Positions 1 through 10,125 of a DNA stretch of 64,000 nt are shown piece by piece. A program made the position numbers and the translations under genes. Position 1 is the first letter of the stretch. The number at the start of each line of letters is the position of its first letter. The stretch covers positions 4,787,084-4,851,083 of the forward strand of contig JAQMRL010000021.1 of the NCBI GenBank assembly GCA_035578175.1. The letters are read 5' to 3'. Below the pieces are notes generated by a model that ran no database searches, was not told the DNA's origin, and saw only the letters and a list, made by a program, of their open reading frames with translations. This DNA comes from Catonia carolina. Lineage: Eukaryota; Arthropoda; Insecta; Hemiptera; Achilidae.

Positions 1-423
1 TATTGATTATAAAATAGTTTTTACCTAACAACATTCGTTTCTTTTCTGTGTACAAACTACTAACTAACTATTCATTGTTATTTTAGTTTTTTATAAAATT
101 CTTTTTAAAGAAAATCCTTGTACTAAATTTATATTTAAATTTCTGAATAACACATTAAGTGAACGATCAGAATATTATTAAATATTATACTATTTAAATT
201 AAATTAGCGCATGCTATAAATGTTTATTACCAAAAATATAATACAGTCATCCCTTTATTTACGTGGTTAATTTGTTCCAAAAATCGGCTCGTAATTCAAA
301 ACCACGTAAATTAAGACCACATTTCCCGTAAGATTACATTGTAGTACTAATACTATGAATTGACTCGTTCCACAAGAAGGTCAATATGATTTTCAAACGT
401 TGATTTGGCTTTAACTAGATGTA

Positions 424-838
424 CGAGGTACGTTCGTAAAGTAAGTTCCGTTTTAAAATAAAAAAGAACAAGTACAGATACAACAATAAAATTTATTTCA
501 TGAAAATCTACAACTCTTAAACTATTTTTCGACATAACTCCTCTGATTTTCCAGGCATTTGTCATAGCGTAGTACAAGCTTTTGTATACCCTCTTCATAG
601 GATGCCGCCTGTGTAGTCAACCAAGAGGTATCATGTTCTTTCAGCTCTTCATCGCTGTTCAACCGCTGACCGCTAAGGAAAGACTTTAGATGCAGAAACA
701 AATGAAAGTCGCTAGAAGCGAAGTCAGGGCTGTACGGAGGATGGTCGAACAAGTCCCAGCCAAAGTCCTGAAGGAGTCTTTTTGTTTCATTAGTAGTGTG
801 TGGTCAGGCATTGTCATGAATGAAAACCACGCCTGAAA
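424..838 (-). pseudogene. Mariner transposase fragment (DD34D), C-terminal part
   Basis: On the minus strand the frame reads HDNA, then an in-frame stop, then PHTTNETKRLLQDFGW, HPPYSPDF and SSDFHLF, ending RYDKCLENQRSYVEK. The second and third catalytic Asp are 34 residues apart, the classic mariner DD34D spacing. The N-terminal helix-turn-helix and first catalytic Asp are missing because the fragment stops where a HelA copy begins at about 842. The 3' end lies next to a TACGAGGTACGTTCG terminal repeat at 422-436, with TA as expected for a mariner target site. The stop right after HDNA and the missing N-terminal half make it non-functional. Confidence 0.85.
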
Positions 839-841
839 ACC

Positions 842-1297
842 ATGCCTAAAAGACGAAAAATGAAAATCGACCTCAGTTTGGCTTTAAATTACGGAAAATC
901 ACTCTTTCACGCTAGGCTAGGCTCTGTAAAAAAGGCGATTTTTAAAAAAATCGTAGGACCAGTTTTTGAGAAAATCGCGAAAAAGTGAAAAATTACACGA
1001 ATAATTTACTACTTCCGGTTAACCGAGTTTGAAGAAAATGTTTGTGTCAGGTCCGGTAGTGGGATGTAACTTACGTTTCAAGTTTCAAGTTCGTACAATG
1101 TTCCGTTCTTGAGATATTTGTTCACACACACACACACACACACAAAGGCTCAGACCAATCGCTAAAAAAATGTTTTTGGGTTGAGAGGGTCTGAAAACGT
1201 GTAGATCCGGTGAAAACTCGATTTCGAAAAATCGACATGAAAACAATACTTTCCTTCCTATATTATATTCAATTAGGCAAGAGAAAGTAAAAATACA
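842..1297 (-). mobile_element. HelA fragment, internally deleted
   Basis: This is the reverse complement of the HelA 5' half: the AGTAAA end with GGCAAGAGAAAGTAA at 1275-1290, a CA microsatellite at 1123-1143, and the GTAGGACCAGTTTTTGAG block. A deletion joins it to the block ending in TTTGGCTTTAAATTACGG near 890. The 3' terminal hairpin is absent. Confidence 0.85.
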
Positions 1298-1350
1298 GTT
1301 TCTAATTACAGATTCAAAAACCACGTGCTGTACAGTTTTTGTGTCATTAA

Positions 1351-1590
1351 TTTTTACTTCCTCTTGCCTATATGATATGTAGGAAGGAAAGTATTGTTTT
1401 CATGTTAATTTAAAGAAATCAAGTTTTCACCGGATCTACACGTTTTCAGTCCCTCTCAACCCAAAAACATTTTTTTAGCGATTTCTCTGTCACACACACA
1501 CACACACACCAATCGCTAAAAACTTTGATTGCAAAATTATTTGCATTGGCAAGTAAAAGTTGTGTGACTGTTTCACACCAGATTTTTTTT
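1351..1590 (+). mobile_element. HelA copy reduced to its two ends
   Basis: It starts TTTTTACTTCCTCTTGCC and carries a CA tract at 1492-1509. It then jumps directly to the 3' end (TTTGCATTGGCAAG) and finishes with the terminal hairpin and CACACCAGATTTTTT. About 750 bp of the interior is missing while both ends remain. This resembles an internally deleted non-autonomous derivative. Confidence 0.85.
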
Positions 1591-2214
1591 ATTTAAGTCT
1601 TCAGTTACGTCTACTTTAATATCAAAGCCGCGTATATTTAAGAAATTGTGCTAAAATGACAACCGCGTAACTTCAAAATCGTGCAAATCGAAACGCGTAA
1701 TTCTAAGGATTCTAAGGATTCGATACTGGTATTCTGTTATACTTAAAATGTATCCGCATATATTTATCTATTCGTAGCGATTATTTATGGTTTTAAAGAA
1801 AAGCTGAAAATATTTCCACTAAATAATTGATTGATAAATTTCATCGATCACAAATTAGTCTAGAAAATTATGATCAATAGAACTGCCAAAATTTTGAAAT
1901 CGCTTCTATTTATTATTTCTTAAAATTTTTCTTTTGTTAAGAAATTGAATAGGTTTTTTAGAATGTGTTTTTTTTTATTTATAGTGTATACATAACTGTA
2001 ATGAAGTGATTCATTGTGAGTGTGTTTTTTTTTTACATAATCAGTGTCACGACTAAAGGAATAGATAATATTCGTTAGTTTATACAAACACTAAAAAAAA
2101 GGTTGAATAAGGTGACTAAATACATTTTTAACAGACTATTCAGCAAATTAGATTTTATATTTAGACTGCAAATAGTTCAAATTTTTTACTACGATTTCAT
2201 TTTTAAAAAAGAAT
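1591..2214. other. AT-rich sequence with no recognised gene
   Basis: Up to 1728 it carries the ACGCG-rich words listed under the possible pogo-like shell. The remainder is AT-rich with short T-runs. I see no open frame with recognisable similarity and no RNA gene. Confidence 0.6.
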
Positions 2215-2300
2215 TTCATTTGAAACACTCACACGACTTTCTCTTGCCAATGTAAATGATTGAAAATATTACCTATAATAATGATTAATCATTAGTAAAC
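2215..2300 (-). mobile_element. HelA 3'-end fragment, diverged subtype
   Basis: The sequence GAAACACTCACACGAC-TTTCTCTTGCCAATG is the reverse complement of the HelA 3' subterminal repeat and hairpin. The following TAATCATTAGTAAAC matches the diverged copy near 34371. Confidence 0.75.
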
Positions 2301-2321
2301 AACGAACGGGATTGTTTAGGT

Positions 2322-2440
2322 CAACGGTTCCCAACCCGGGGTACGCGACGAACCGGTTAGGGGTACGCCGAAAATAAAAGGCAATGGCGGACGTTGTTTT
2401 TCTGAGTAACTTGGTGGGGTCATTGTACTGACAAACCTAA
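2322..2440 (+). mobile_element. hAT-like terminal fragment
   Basis: The sequence CAACGGTTCCCAACCCGGGG matches the TIR of the hAT-like MITE at 10921-11183 (CAAYGRTTCTCAA type). GGTTCCCAACC-GGGG starts are common in hAT elements. No second end was found, so it is probably truncated. Confidence 0.45.
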
Positions 2441-2589
2441 TGCAAGCCCAGATCTAAGGCTTTATTTGTCTACATTTGAACCTGATTTCAAACAATTAAG
2501 TGCAACAAAACAGCCTCAAGGGTCACACTAAAAAAGAGTTCTGAAGACGTTTCCTGAACTAATAATTTAGTTTCAATACATCACAATTT

Positions 2590-2644
2590 TCATGTTAAAT
2601 TATTTGCACTCGATCTACTAGTTCCAGGGCTACAAAAATAATTT

Positions 2645-2696
<52 letters not shown>

Positions 2697-2750
2697 CACA
2701 CGGTCAGCCAATTATAAGTTTCATTATTTACATTGACAAGAGAAAGTCGT
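2590..2750 (+). repeat. Rep-D variant with CT microsatellite
   Basis: It begins with the Rep-D 5' words (AAATTATTTGCACTCGATCT, CAGGGCTAC). A CT tract at about 2641-2692 follows, then CACGGTCAGCCAATTATAAG, and it ends ATTTACATTGACAAGAGAAA, which resembles the HelA 3' subterminal region. This mosaic of Rep-D and HelA words recurs near 3500, 4600 and 4980. Confidence 0.7.
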
Positions 2751-3145
2751 GCCCATAACAGACAGGTGGAGTGTCAAATTATTTACACTCAATCTGTTAG
2801 TTGAAGGGCTAAAACAAATAGTTCTGTTTCTTGTCACATGGTCAGCCAATTTAATGACTGACTCATTTAAGAACAGAAGAGGTAGAGGTGTACTGTGACA
2901 TTAATCACAGTTATCTCCTCTGAAATTAATGAATTTAATTATACAGCCAGACCCTGTGGTGAATGAAGTAAAGGTGTCATATGCAGAGTGGAAAATATGT
3001 GCTTTTCAGAGGGCCCAGCATGCTGATAAGTGTACTTTTCCATTCAGTGAGAAAGGCAATGGTAAACCACCTCACTTCTCAGTTTACTTAGTAAAACCTC
3101 TACAGGTTCAAACCAGCCTTTCGGCTGATGACCTAAACAACAACA
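2751..3145 (+). mobile_element. Rep-D retroposon, near full length
   Basis: It runs from GCCCATAACAGACAGGTGG through ACAGCCAGACCCTGTGGTG and GGCAATGGTAAACCACCTC to GACCTAAACAACAACAA, which is the usual Rep-D extent. A 78-codon frame from 2929 crosses it, but the same translated string recurs with changes in many copies and matches no family I know, so I do not call it a gene. Confidence 0.85.
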
Positions 3146-3432
3146 ACTGTTCGTTGCAAAGCTAAAACAAATAGCTCTGTTTCTTATCACATGGTCAGCC
3201 AATTAAAAGACACTAATCAAGAATTATCTCCTCTGAAAGTAATGAGTTTCATTATACAGCCAGACCCTGTGGTGAATGAAGTGAAGGTGTCATTTGCAGA
3301 GTGAAAAATATGTGCTTTTCAGAGGGTCCGGCATGCTGATAAGCCTACTTTTCCACTCAGTGAGGAAAGCAATTGTAAACCACCTCACTCCTTTAATTAG
3401 TAAAACCTTTACAGGCTCAAACCAGCCATACA
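3146..3432 (+). mobile_element. Rep-D copy, 5'-truncated and internally deleted, in tandem
   Basis: It starts CTGTTCGTTGCAAAGCTAAA immediately after the previous Rep-D tail. It lacks the segment around ACAGAAGAGGTAGAGGTG and ends AAACCTTTACAGGCTCAAAC. Confidence 0.8.
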
Positions 3433-3477
3433 CACATGGTATTTTTAATCTATTTAAATCTATTTTATCTATTTTAA

Positions 3478-3540
3478 TCTATTCTGTGGAAGGTGGAGTA
3501 TTAAATTATTTGCACTCGATCTACAAGTTCCAGGGCTACA

Positions 3541-3578
<38 letters not shown>

Positions 3579-3747
3579 TAACACACGTAATCTATTTCAG
3601 AGGATCTGTTCTTTGTACTAATCAAAGTACAACTATTTTGTAAGTCCCAAGTAAAACTTGGAGTAGCTCCAAGGCTAGTACAGGCTGATCACCTAAACAA
3701 CAACAACAAGAGAAAGTCGTGTGAGTGTTTCACACCAGATTTTTTTA
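3478..3747 (+). repeat. Rep-D/HelA mosaic with CT tract
   Basis: It contains a Rep-D 5' segment, a CT tract at 3541-3577, a Rep-D 3' tail (GATCACCTAAACAACAACAA), then directly AAGAGAAAGTCGTGTGAG and TTTCACACCAGATTTTTTT, which is the HelA 3' terminus with hairpin at 3720-3737. Confidence 0.75.
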
Positions 3748-3847
3748 ATCTATTTGATTTTAAATGTAATTGAACAGTAAATTTCAAAAGATTTGTTTCT
3801 TTGTATCATCACGATCAACTGTTTAAATTTCCTGAATTTTCGTTCAG

Positions 3848-4245
3848 TTGTTAAGGTCATCAGCGGAGAAGCTGGTTTAAACCTGTAGAGGTTTTACTAA
3901 GTAAAACGAGAAGTGAAGTAGTTTACCATTGCCAACACTCACTGAGTGGAAAAGTACGCTTATCAGCATGCCGGGCCCTCTGAAAAGCACATATTTTCCA
4001 CTCTGCATATGACACCTTTACTTCATTCAACACAGGGTCTGGCTGTATAATTAAATTCATTAATTTCAGAGGAGATAACTTTAATTAGTGTCTTTTACAC
4101 CTCTACTTCTTCTGTTCTTAAACGATTCAGTCATTTAATTAGTTGACCATGTGATAAGAAACAGAACTATTTATTTTAGCCCTGCAACGAACAGATTGAG
4201 TGTAAATAATTGGACACTCCATCTGTCTGTTATAAGCACATAACA
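3848..4245 (-). mobile_element. Rep-D retroposon, near full length
   Basis: This is the reverse complement of Rep-D, from TTAAGGTCATCAGCGGAGAA at the tail side to CCATCTGTCTGTTATAAGCA at the 5' side. Confidence 0.85.
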
Positions 4246-4536
4246 GTTTCGTTCAGTATCTAAACATAAAGTACATAAAGTACTGGTGAAGATTAAATTA
4301 TACATTCATGTGACCTGCTTTTTAATAGATTATTCAAAGACTACGACAACTATCTTCTAGTTATGTGATCATTAGGTTATGTAATTAGTTTAATAAAGAC
4401 CCAAAAGAGTTCGTCTTTTGACCAAACCCCTTGATAACTCTCACGTCCTAAATTTCTAATTATTTTCTTTAAGTACACTAATCATTGTCCTTATTTACAA
4501 TTCTTTCTCCTATTTAAATTTCTGTTACAATTACAA

Positions 4537-4632
4537 ATGTACAGAGAGTTTGAAAAGTTTTATGTACAGAAGTTGCTTTGTATTAGTGCTCCCGGGCTAC
4601 AGAAATAGCTCTCTCTCTCTCTCTTTCTCTTT

Positions 4633-4664
<32 letters not shown>

Positions 4665-5160
4665 AACACACGGCCAGCCAATTATAAGTTTCATTATTTA
4701 CATTGACAAGAGAAAGTCCTGCGGAGTGTCAAATTATTTACACTCAATCTGTTCCTTGCAGGGCTAAAATAAATAGTTGTGTTTCTTATCACATGGTCAG
4801 CCAATTAAAAGATACTAATCAAGAATTATCTCCTCTGAAAGTAATGAGTTTCATTATACAGCCAGACCCTGTGGTAAATGAAGTAAAGATACAATTTGTA
4901 GAGTGGAAAATACAAAAAGTACAGAGAGTTTGGAAAGTTTTATGTACAGAAGTTGCTTTGCATTAGTGCTCCCGGACTACAAAAATAGTTCTCTCTCTTC
5001 CTCTCTCTTTCTCTCTCTCTCTCTCTCTCTTGCTCTCTCTTAACACACGGCCAGCCAATTAAAAGTTTCATTATTTACATTGACAAAAGAAAGTCCTGCG
5101 GAGTGTCAAATTATTTACTCTCAATCTGTTCGTTGCAGGGCTAAAATAAATAGTTCGGTT
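4537..5160 (+). repeat. Two tandem ~380-bp units (Rep-D 5' part plus CT microsatellite)
   Basis: The words GTACAGAGAGTTTG and TTTTATGTACAGAAGTTGCT begin at 4538 and again at 4918. Each is followed by TAGTGCTCCCGG, a CT tract (4608-4662 and 4990-5040), CACACGGCCAGCCAATTA and GAGTGTCAAATTATTTAC. The second unit stops near 5160. The first unit also carries a Rep-D core at 4724-4917. Confidence 0.8.
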
Positions 5161-5225
5161 TCGTTAGGTTTTTTTTTGTTTCATTAGGTTGGTTGCCCTG
5201 TGCTGTTACATTTTTTTTTATAATA

Positions 5226-6154
5226 CGAGGTGTGGCTATTAAATAACGAGACTGACGTTGTAAAAAATTTGATTTTTATTTTATACATAATCACTTATTG
5301 TCACCTTCAATATACACTCCTTCTTTATCCCTACAACGCTCCATGCGAATTTTCCATTGTAGGAAACAGTGCTGGAAGTCATTTTCTGTCAGCTCCTTCA
5401 GGACACGTGCCGCTTTCTCTTTTGTAGCTTCCACAGACTCAAATCTTATCCCTTTTAATGCAGATTTCACCTTACGGAACAGGTAGAATTTAATAACATT
5501 TGATGAAACGTGGTTTTTATACTTATGATTCGGAAACGAAGCGCCAATCCATGCACTGGAAGAGCCGAACTTCACCGTGAGCAAAAAAAGCTCGAATGAG
5601 CGAGTCAACATTTAAAGCAAAATGATTGTTTTTTTATATCCATGGGATTGTGTACCTTCACTGGGTTCCTGAAGGTCAAAAAAATTAATCAATATTACTA
5701 CCTTGAGGTGCATTCTAAACTACGTCTAAGAGTAAGGAAAAAATACCGCGAAATGTGGAAGGACATATCATGGGTTCTCCACCAAGACAATGCGCCAGCT
5801 CATTCCGCGTTATCTGTCAAGAGGTTCCTAGCCAAGTACAGCATCTTAGTGTTAGAACATCCACCTTATTTACCAGATCTTGCACCATGTGACTTCTACC
5901 TGTTCCCTAAGGTGAAATCTGCATTAAAAGGGACAAGATTTGAGTCTGTGGAAGCTGCAAAAGAGAAAGCGGCACGTGTCCTGAAGGAGCTGACAAAAGA
6001 TGACTTCCAGCATTGTTTCTTACCAAGGAAAATCCGTGAAGCGTTGTAGGGATAGAGAAGGAGTATATATTGAAGGTGATAATAAGTAATTATGTATAAA
6101 ATTAAAATTAAATTTTTTACAACGTCAGTCTCGTTATTTAATAGCCACATCTCG
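5226..6154 (+). mobile_element. Fold-back mariner derivative with ~260-bp inverted ends
   Basis: The element is flanked by TA at both ends and starts CGAGGTGTGGCTATTAAATA. Its right end is the reverse complement. The inverted arms run about 5226-5488 and 5893-6154 and both derive from the 3' end of the same transposase gene, so the original 5' end was replaced by an inverted 3' end. The same rearrangement is present at 12803-13635. Confidence 0.9.
5489..6049 (+). pseudogene. SETMAR-type mariner transposase remnant (DD34D)
   Basis: The frame enters at DETW (5502-5513, first catalytic Asp) right at the fold-back junction. It continues with stops and frame changes through SKMIV and YIHGIVYLHWVPEG to YYYLEVHSKLRLRVRKKYRE, HQDNAPAHSALSVKRFLAK, HPPYLPDLAPCDFYLFPKVK and DDFQHCF, ending early at REAL. 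The second and third Asp are 34 residues apart. All three Asp are visible, but stops near 5520 and 5610 and loss of the N-terminal DNA-binding half make it inactive. An inverted copy of its C-terminus lies at 5291-5490 on the minus strand. Confidence 0.9.
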
Positions 6155-6365
6155 TATATTAAAGTAATTATTTCTCAAGAAACTTTAGTCATTTCAGTTC
6201 CATAAAATTCAAGTTTACATCGACGTTCTGAACACCCGGTAGTATGAATTCGTAGATGTTTTATTAAAAGTGTCGCATAATAATAAATGTCTTAAAATAA
6301 GTGATCCATTTGCTTATTTATTTCAATAATTTATTACATAAACTTTTTTCTTTTATTAGCTTTTA

Positions 6366-6738
6366 GTAATATCATTTGAAATGTGGCTGTACCGGCGAAT
6401 TCTGAGGATTTCATGGGTGGAAAGGATGACGAATGTGGAGGTGTTGAGACGTATGCATAAAGAAAGAGAAGTACTATTAACAGTGAAGAAGAGAAAATTA
6501 TTGTAAATGGGACATGTCATGAGGGGAGAAAAATATAAAATATTACAAGTGATTGTCCAGGGGAAAATCCAAGGAAAGAGATCCTTGGGAAGAAGACGAA
6601 AATCCTGGCTGAAAAACCTAAGAGATTGGTATGGTTGCAGCAACAACGAATTGTTTAGGGCTGTGACATCAAAGATAAAAATCACTCTGATGATTGCCAA
6701 CCTTCGAAGCGGAGATGGCACCTGAAGAAGAAGAAGTA
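6366..6738 (+). pseudogene. LINE reverse-transcriptase C-terminal remnant
   Basis: In one frame the translation gives YRRILRISWVERMTN, VEVLRRM, an in-frame stop at 6505-6507, then MGHVMRGEKYKILQ, GKIQGKRSLGRRRKSWLKN, LRDWYG and ANLRSGDGT-stop. The pattern GHVMR...GK..G.R..GRRR.SWL.NLR.W is the familiar C-terminal tail of insect non-LTR reverse transcriptases. It ends in a short GAA repeat at 6726-6736, consistent with a LINE 3' end. It is 5'-truncated, as LINE copies usually are. Confidence 0.8.
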
Positions 6739-6860
6739 ATATCATTCATCCAATACTAAAAACATCAAAGAAAGAAATAAACTGTAGTGAGAGTTTTTGT
6801 TGTATGTTAACATCTTGAATTAATTGGCACAGATTTCAACGCATCTATTTATTTTACCTT

Positions 6861-7065
6861 TTTTACTTTCTCTTGCCTATATGAATATAAAGGAAGGAAA
6901 GTATTGTTACCATGTCGATTTTTCGAAATCGAGTTTTCACCGGATCTACACGTTTTCAGACCTTCTGAACCCAAAAAACATGTTTAGCAATTGGTCTGTG
7001 TGTGTGTGTGCGCGCGCGCGCGCGCGCGTGTGTGTGATTGCGCGCGTGTGCGAGTAAGCGTGTGT

Positions 7066-7105
<40 letters not shown>

Positions 7106-7138
7106 TGAGTGTGTGTGTGTGTGTGTGTGCGTGTGTGC

Positions 7139-7213
<75 letters not shown>

Positions 7214-7962
7214 CAAAATATCTCAAGAACGGAACATCGTAGGAACTTCAAACTTGAAACTTAAGTTACATACCACTACCGGACCCGACACGAACATTTT
7301 CATCAAAATCGGTCAACCGGAAGTGGTACTTTATTCGTGTAATTTTTCATTTTTTTGCGATTTTCTCAAAAACTGGTCCTACGATTTTTTCTCTACAAGA
7401 TAGGGTAGGCGCCATGTTTGCTGGAATTCATGGTCAGGATGTTTTTACGTAAAAAAAGTGTTTTTTTAAGATTACGGCTTTAATATAAATTTTACCACAG
7501 AAATATATATCATAAAAGTAGTAGAGAATTTACAAACCTACAAGTTTTATTTCAAACTTTTTTTGTATAACGCTTAGTTTAGCAGTAATTAGCGATTTTC
7601 TGTTTTTTTCTCACGAAAACGTGTGAAAAATTGATTTTTTTAAGATTTCGGCCTTAGTATGCATTTTACGGCATAAGTGTATATAACCACGTTTATAGGA
7701 AATTAAAAGATCTACAACTTTTATTCAAAGCACTTTTTTCTACAGAGCCTAGTTTAGCGTGAAAGAGTGATTTTCCATATTTTTAAGCCAAACTGAGGTT
7801 GGTTTTAATTTTGCGTCTTTCACTCATGATTAAAATTAGGTTATGTTTATTGAGGTTAGTTTTTTGTTTATTTCTAATGTTTTATAACTAATGTTAGGTT
7901 TATTGTTAATTATTTGCATCGGCAAGAGAAAGTTGTGTGAGTGTTTTACACCAGATTTTTTA
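6861..7962 (+). mobile_element. HelA, full-length copy with long GT tract
   Basis: It begins TTTTACTTTCTCTTGCCTAT (5' subterminal repeat) and has a GT/GC microsatellite from about 6998 to 7211. The conserved blocks AAGAACGGAACATCG, TCGGTCAACCGGAAG and CAAAAACTGGTCCTACG follow. It ends GGCAAGAGAAAGTTGTG, GTTTTACACC, AGATTTTTT. Long open frames across the GT tract on both strands are low-complexity artefacts. Confidence 0.95.
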
Positions 7963-8240
7963 TTATTAGGTCAAAACATTCATTATTATACCAATACGAA
8001 GAAATTTATGTTTTACTAATACAAAATATATTGAATTTATACAAACAAGCGTTGTGAATTAGTTACATTTGAAGATTAACTGGAATTACACATATATATT
8101 TAATGACTTTTTCTTACACCCTAATTTGTAAATTTTACATTATGACGTTAGAAATTTTAAATTAAAATTGATATTATACTAAGAGTACAGAAAATAAATT
8201 TGTCCTAATTTTAATTTTTGATTTAAATCATTACAGATTT
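7963..8240. repeat. ~270-bp direct repeat, copy 1
   Basis: From TTAGGTCAAAACATTCATTA to ATTTTTGATTTAAATC it matches 10126-10395 with few changes. It has no coding potential. The HelA copy ends exactly at its left edge. Confidence 0.85.
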
Positions 8241-8396
8241 TTATACGAATAAAAAACAAGTTTTGAACGAGCAGTACCTGAAATTTTTATAGTTTTTACT
8301 TGGTGTGATACACAGGCTGTTCGAAACACAGACTTAATTTTTCATTTTACGCCTTTGAATCTTAGAGAATGGTTCAACTGTAGTTCATTGCAACTA

Positions 8397-9150
8397 TAGG
8401 GTGATTCAAAAAGAGCGCCGGTTTTGATATATCAAATTAAGAGATTTATTTTATTGAAAAACTGAAAATAAATACATCAACAAGTTCATCTTACCTTCCG
8501 ATTTCATGTATGAAAAATGATGTCATGCATGTGTCCTCCTCTACTGCGCTGGCACGCATCAACTCTGTCCATGAAATTGGATATTACTGCACGACAAGTT
8601 TCGACTTCCATTTGCCCGATAACCCGTCGAATTTCCTCCTTCAAGTCATTGATGTTTCGGGGTTTATTGGCATACACCAATGACTTCAGATGACCCCAAA
8701 GAGGAAAGTCACAAGGCGTCAAGTCACACGACCTTGGTAGCCATTGATGGTCGGAATTACGAGAAATGATGCGATCCTGGAACCGTTCACGGAGCAACAA
8801 CATTGTTTCTCGTGCAGCGTGACAGGTGGCACCATCCTGCTGAAACCACAACTCGTCAATGTCCATTCCATCCAAATGACGCCACAAAAACTCCCTAATC
8901 ATCGTACGGTATCGGTCTCCATTTACTGTCACGGCTTGTCCTTCTTGATTTTCAAAAAAGTAAGGGCCGATGACACCGCCCGACCAAAAGCCGCACCAAA
9001 CTGTCACTCGCTGTGCATACAAGAGAAACTACAACTGAATCGTCAATCGGAATGTTCTCCAAAATAGAAATGAGGTCAAACAATGTTGCCAACCGATAAA
9101 CAAAAATTTACCAGCCGTTTAAAAACCGGCGCTCTTTTTGAATCACCCTT
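8397..9150 (-). mobile_element. DD41D (rosa-like) mariner, internally deleted
   Basis: It has perfect 28-bp inverted ends, starting AGGGTGATTCAAAAAGAGCG at 8398 and mirrored at 9122-9149, with TA at 8395-8396 and 9151-9152. Total length is about 754 bp, against roughly 1.3 kb for a complete mariner. The missing part is the 5' half of the transposase. Confidence 0.9.
8504..9022 (-). pseudogene. Tc1/mariner transposase, catalytic C-terminal half
   Basis: An uninterrupted 172-codon frame reads VTVWCGFWSGGVIGPYFFEN, DELWFQQDGATCHAARETM, PRSCDLTPCDFPLWGHLKS, then RGGHMHDIIFHT at the C-terminus. The Asp of QQDGAT and the Asp of TPCDF are 41 residues apart, giving a DD41D arrangement, the class described for rosa-type elements. 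The first catalytic Asp and the N-terminal DNA-binding domain are absent, so it cannot be an active enzyme despite the open frame. The frame is intact to a stop just inside the left TIR, so loss is recent or the frame survived by chance. Confidence 0.85.
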
Positions 9151-9406
9151 TAGTTCTGTTTCTTATCATATGGTCACCCAATTATACGAATAAAGAATTT
9201 AACAACAGAACAGGTAGAGGTGTACTGTGACACTAATCAGAGTTATCTCCTCTGAAAGTATAGAATTTCATTATACAGCCAGATCCTGTGGTGAATGAAT
9301 TGAAGGTGTCATTTGCAAAGTGGAAAGTAGATACTATTCAGAGGGCCTGGTATGCTGATAAGCATACTTTTCCACTCAGTATACACCACCTCACTCCTTG
9401 TTTTAA

Positions 9407-10037
9407 CCCTTTCAATCCCAAATTTTTTAACTTTACATAAACAAATATGTGTACATTGTTTCATACACTTTACTGACATTTAAGTGAAATAAAATCACAT
9501 TTAGACCTTCAGCCTTTTTTTGATGGCGTGACAAAAAAGTGTGACACATAATATGTCACATTGGGTTTGATGGTATCAAAGTTCCCAACAATATGAATAA
9601 GTAAAAATAATGTGCAGGCTTCCTAAACAAAATTCTCTTGCTTAGATTTGTAGCAAAGCATTATTTAAGACTTAAAAAAGGTTACAATTCAAAAATATTG
9701 GTAAAATGGACAAAATCAGTATTTACAGCCTAAAAAATATATTTGTATGTACATTCAACATACTAGAAGAAATGCTACTTTATTTTAGTAAATGAACACG
9801 AATATTTAAGACTAAAACTAACTTTAAAAAGAAACTAATGGTCGCGTCCGTGGCGTAGTGGTCAGCATCTTACACTACAAAGCGGAGGTCTCAGGTTCGA
9901 TTCGTGGCTAGGGTACAGAAAATTATTACACTTCACATCCAGCGCTCTTTAATCAAAAGTAGTCGCTAACAATTAAAGTTTTTATGTCTGTTATTTCACT
10001 CCAATGTGACTTCTATGCCTCACTGGGTAACAAAGGG
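9407..10037. mobile_element. PiggyBac-type MITE at a TTAA site
   Basis: TTAA occurs at 9403-9406 and 10038-10041. The element starts CCCTTTCAATCCCA and ends TGGGTAACAAAGGG, so the outer inverted repeat is CCCTTT/AAAGGG with a second CCCA/TGGG match. CCC...GGG ends at TTAA are characteristic of piggyBac elements. It is 631 bp with no transposase. A tRNA-like segment lies inside. Confidence 0.8.
9841..9915 (+). repeat. tRNA-like segment inside the piggyBac-type MITE
   Basis: TGGCGTAGTGG at 9851-9861 is a perfect box A (TRGCNNAGYGG). GGTTCGATTCG at 9894-9904 is a box B with one mismatch. The spacing fits a pol III promoter. I cannot fold a clean acceptor stem, so this is more likely a SINE head or tRNA relic than a functional tRNA. 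Confidence 0.55.
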
Positions 10038-10125
10038 TTAATTAGTAAAGCCTCTAGAGGTTCAAACCACCATTTCGACTGATGACGTAAACAAACAGAT
10101 AATTTATTTTAATCATATAATTTTT

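Larger units (their letters stand above)
244..1728. mobile_element. Possible pogo/Tigger-like element shell filled by later insertions
   Basis: The left edge reads TA-CAGTCATCCCTTTATTTACG. The right edge, read on the minus strand, starts CAGTATCGAATCC and is followed by ATTACGCG and TTACGCGG words. CAGT termini at TA with ACGCG/ACGTGG-rich subterminal sequence are typical of pogo/Tigger elements. Between these ends lie a mariner fragment and two HelA fragments. The two ends match each other only partly and the right TA is not exact, so this is a tentative pairing. Confidence 0.35.
8378..10096 (+). mobile_element. Rep-D copy split by two DNA-transposon insertions
   Basis: Rep-D sequence is found at 8378-8396 (GTTCATTGCAACTA), 9151-9406 (TTCTGTTTCTTATCATATGG to TCACTCCTTG) and 10038-10096 (TTAGTAAAGCCTCTAGAGG to GATGACGTAAACAAACAG). 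The first gap is a mariner at a TA site and the second a piggyBac-type element at TTAA. Removing both restores a continuous Rep-D. Confidence 0.8.

Noticed and set aside
6946..7403. Several long open frames rich in Cys-Val or His-Thr on both strands
   Set aside because: They are translations of the GT/CA microsatellite in HelA; all frames are open there by composition.
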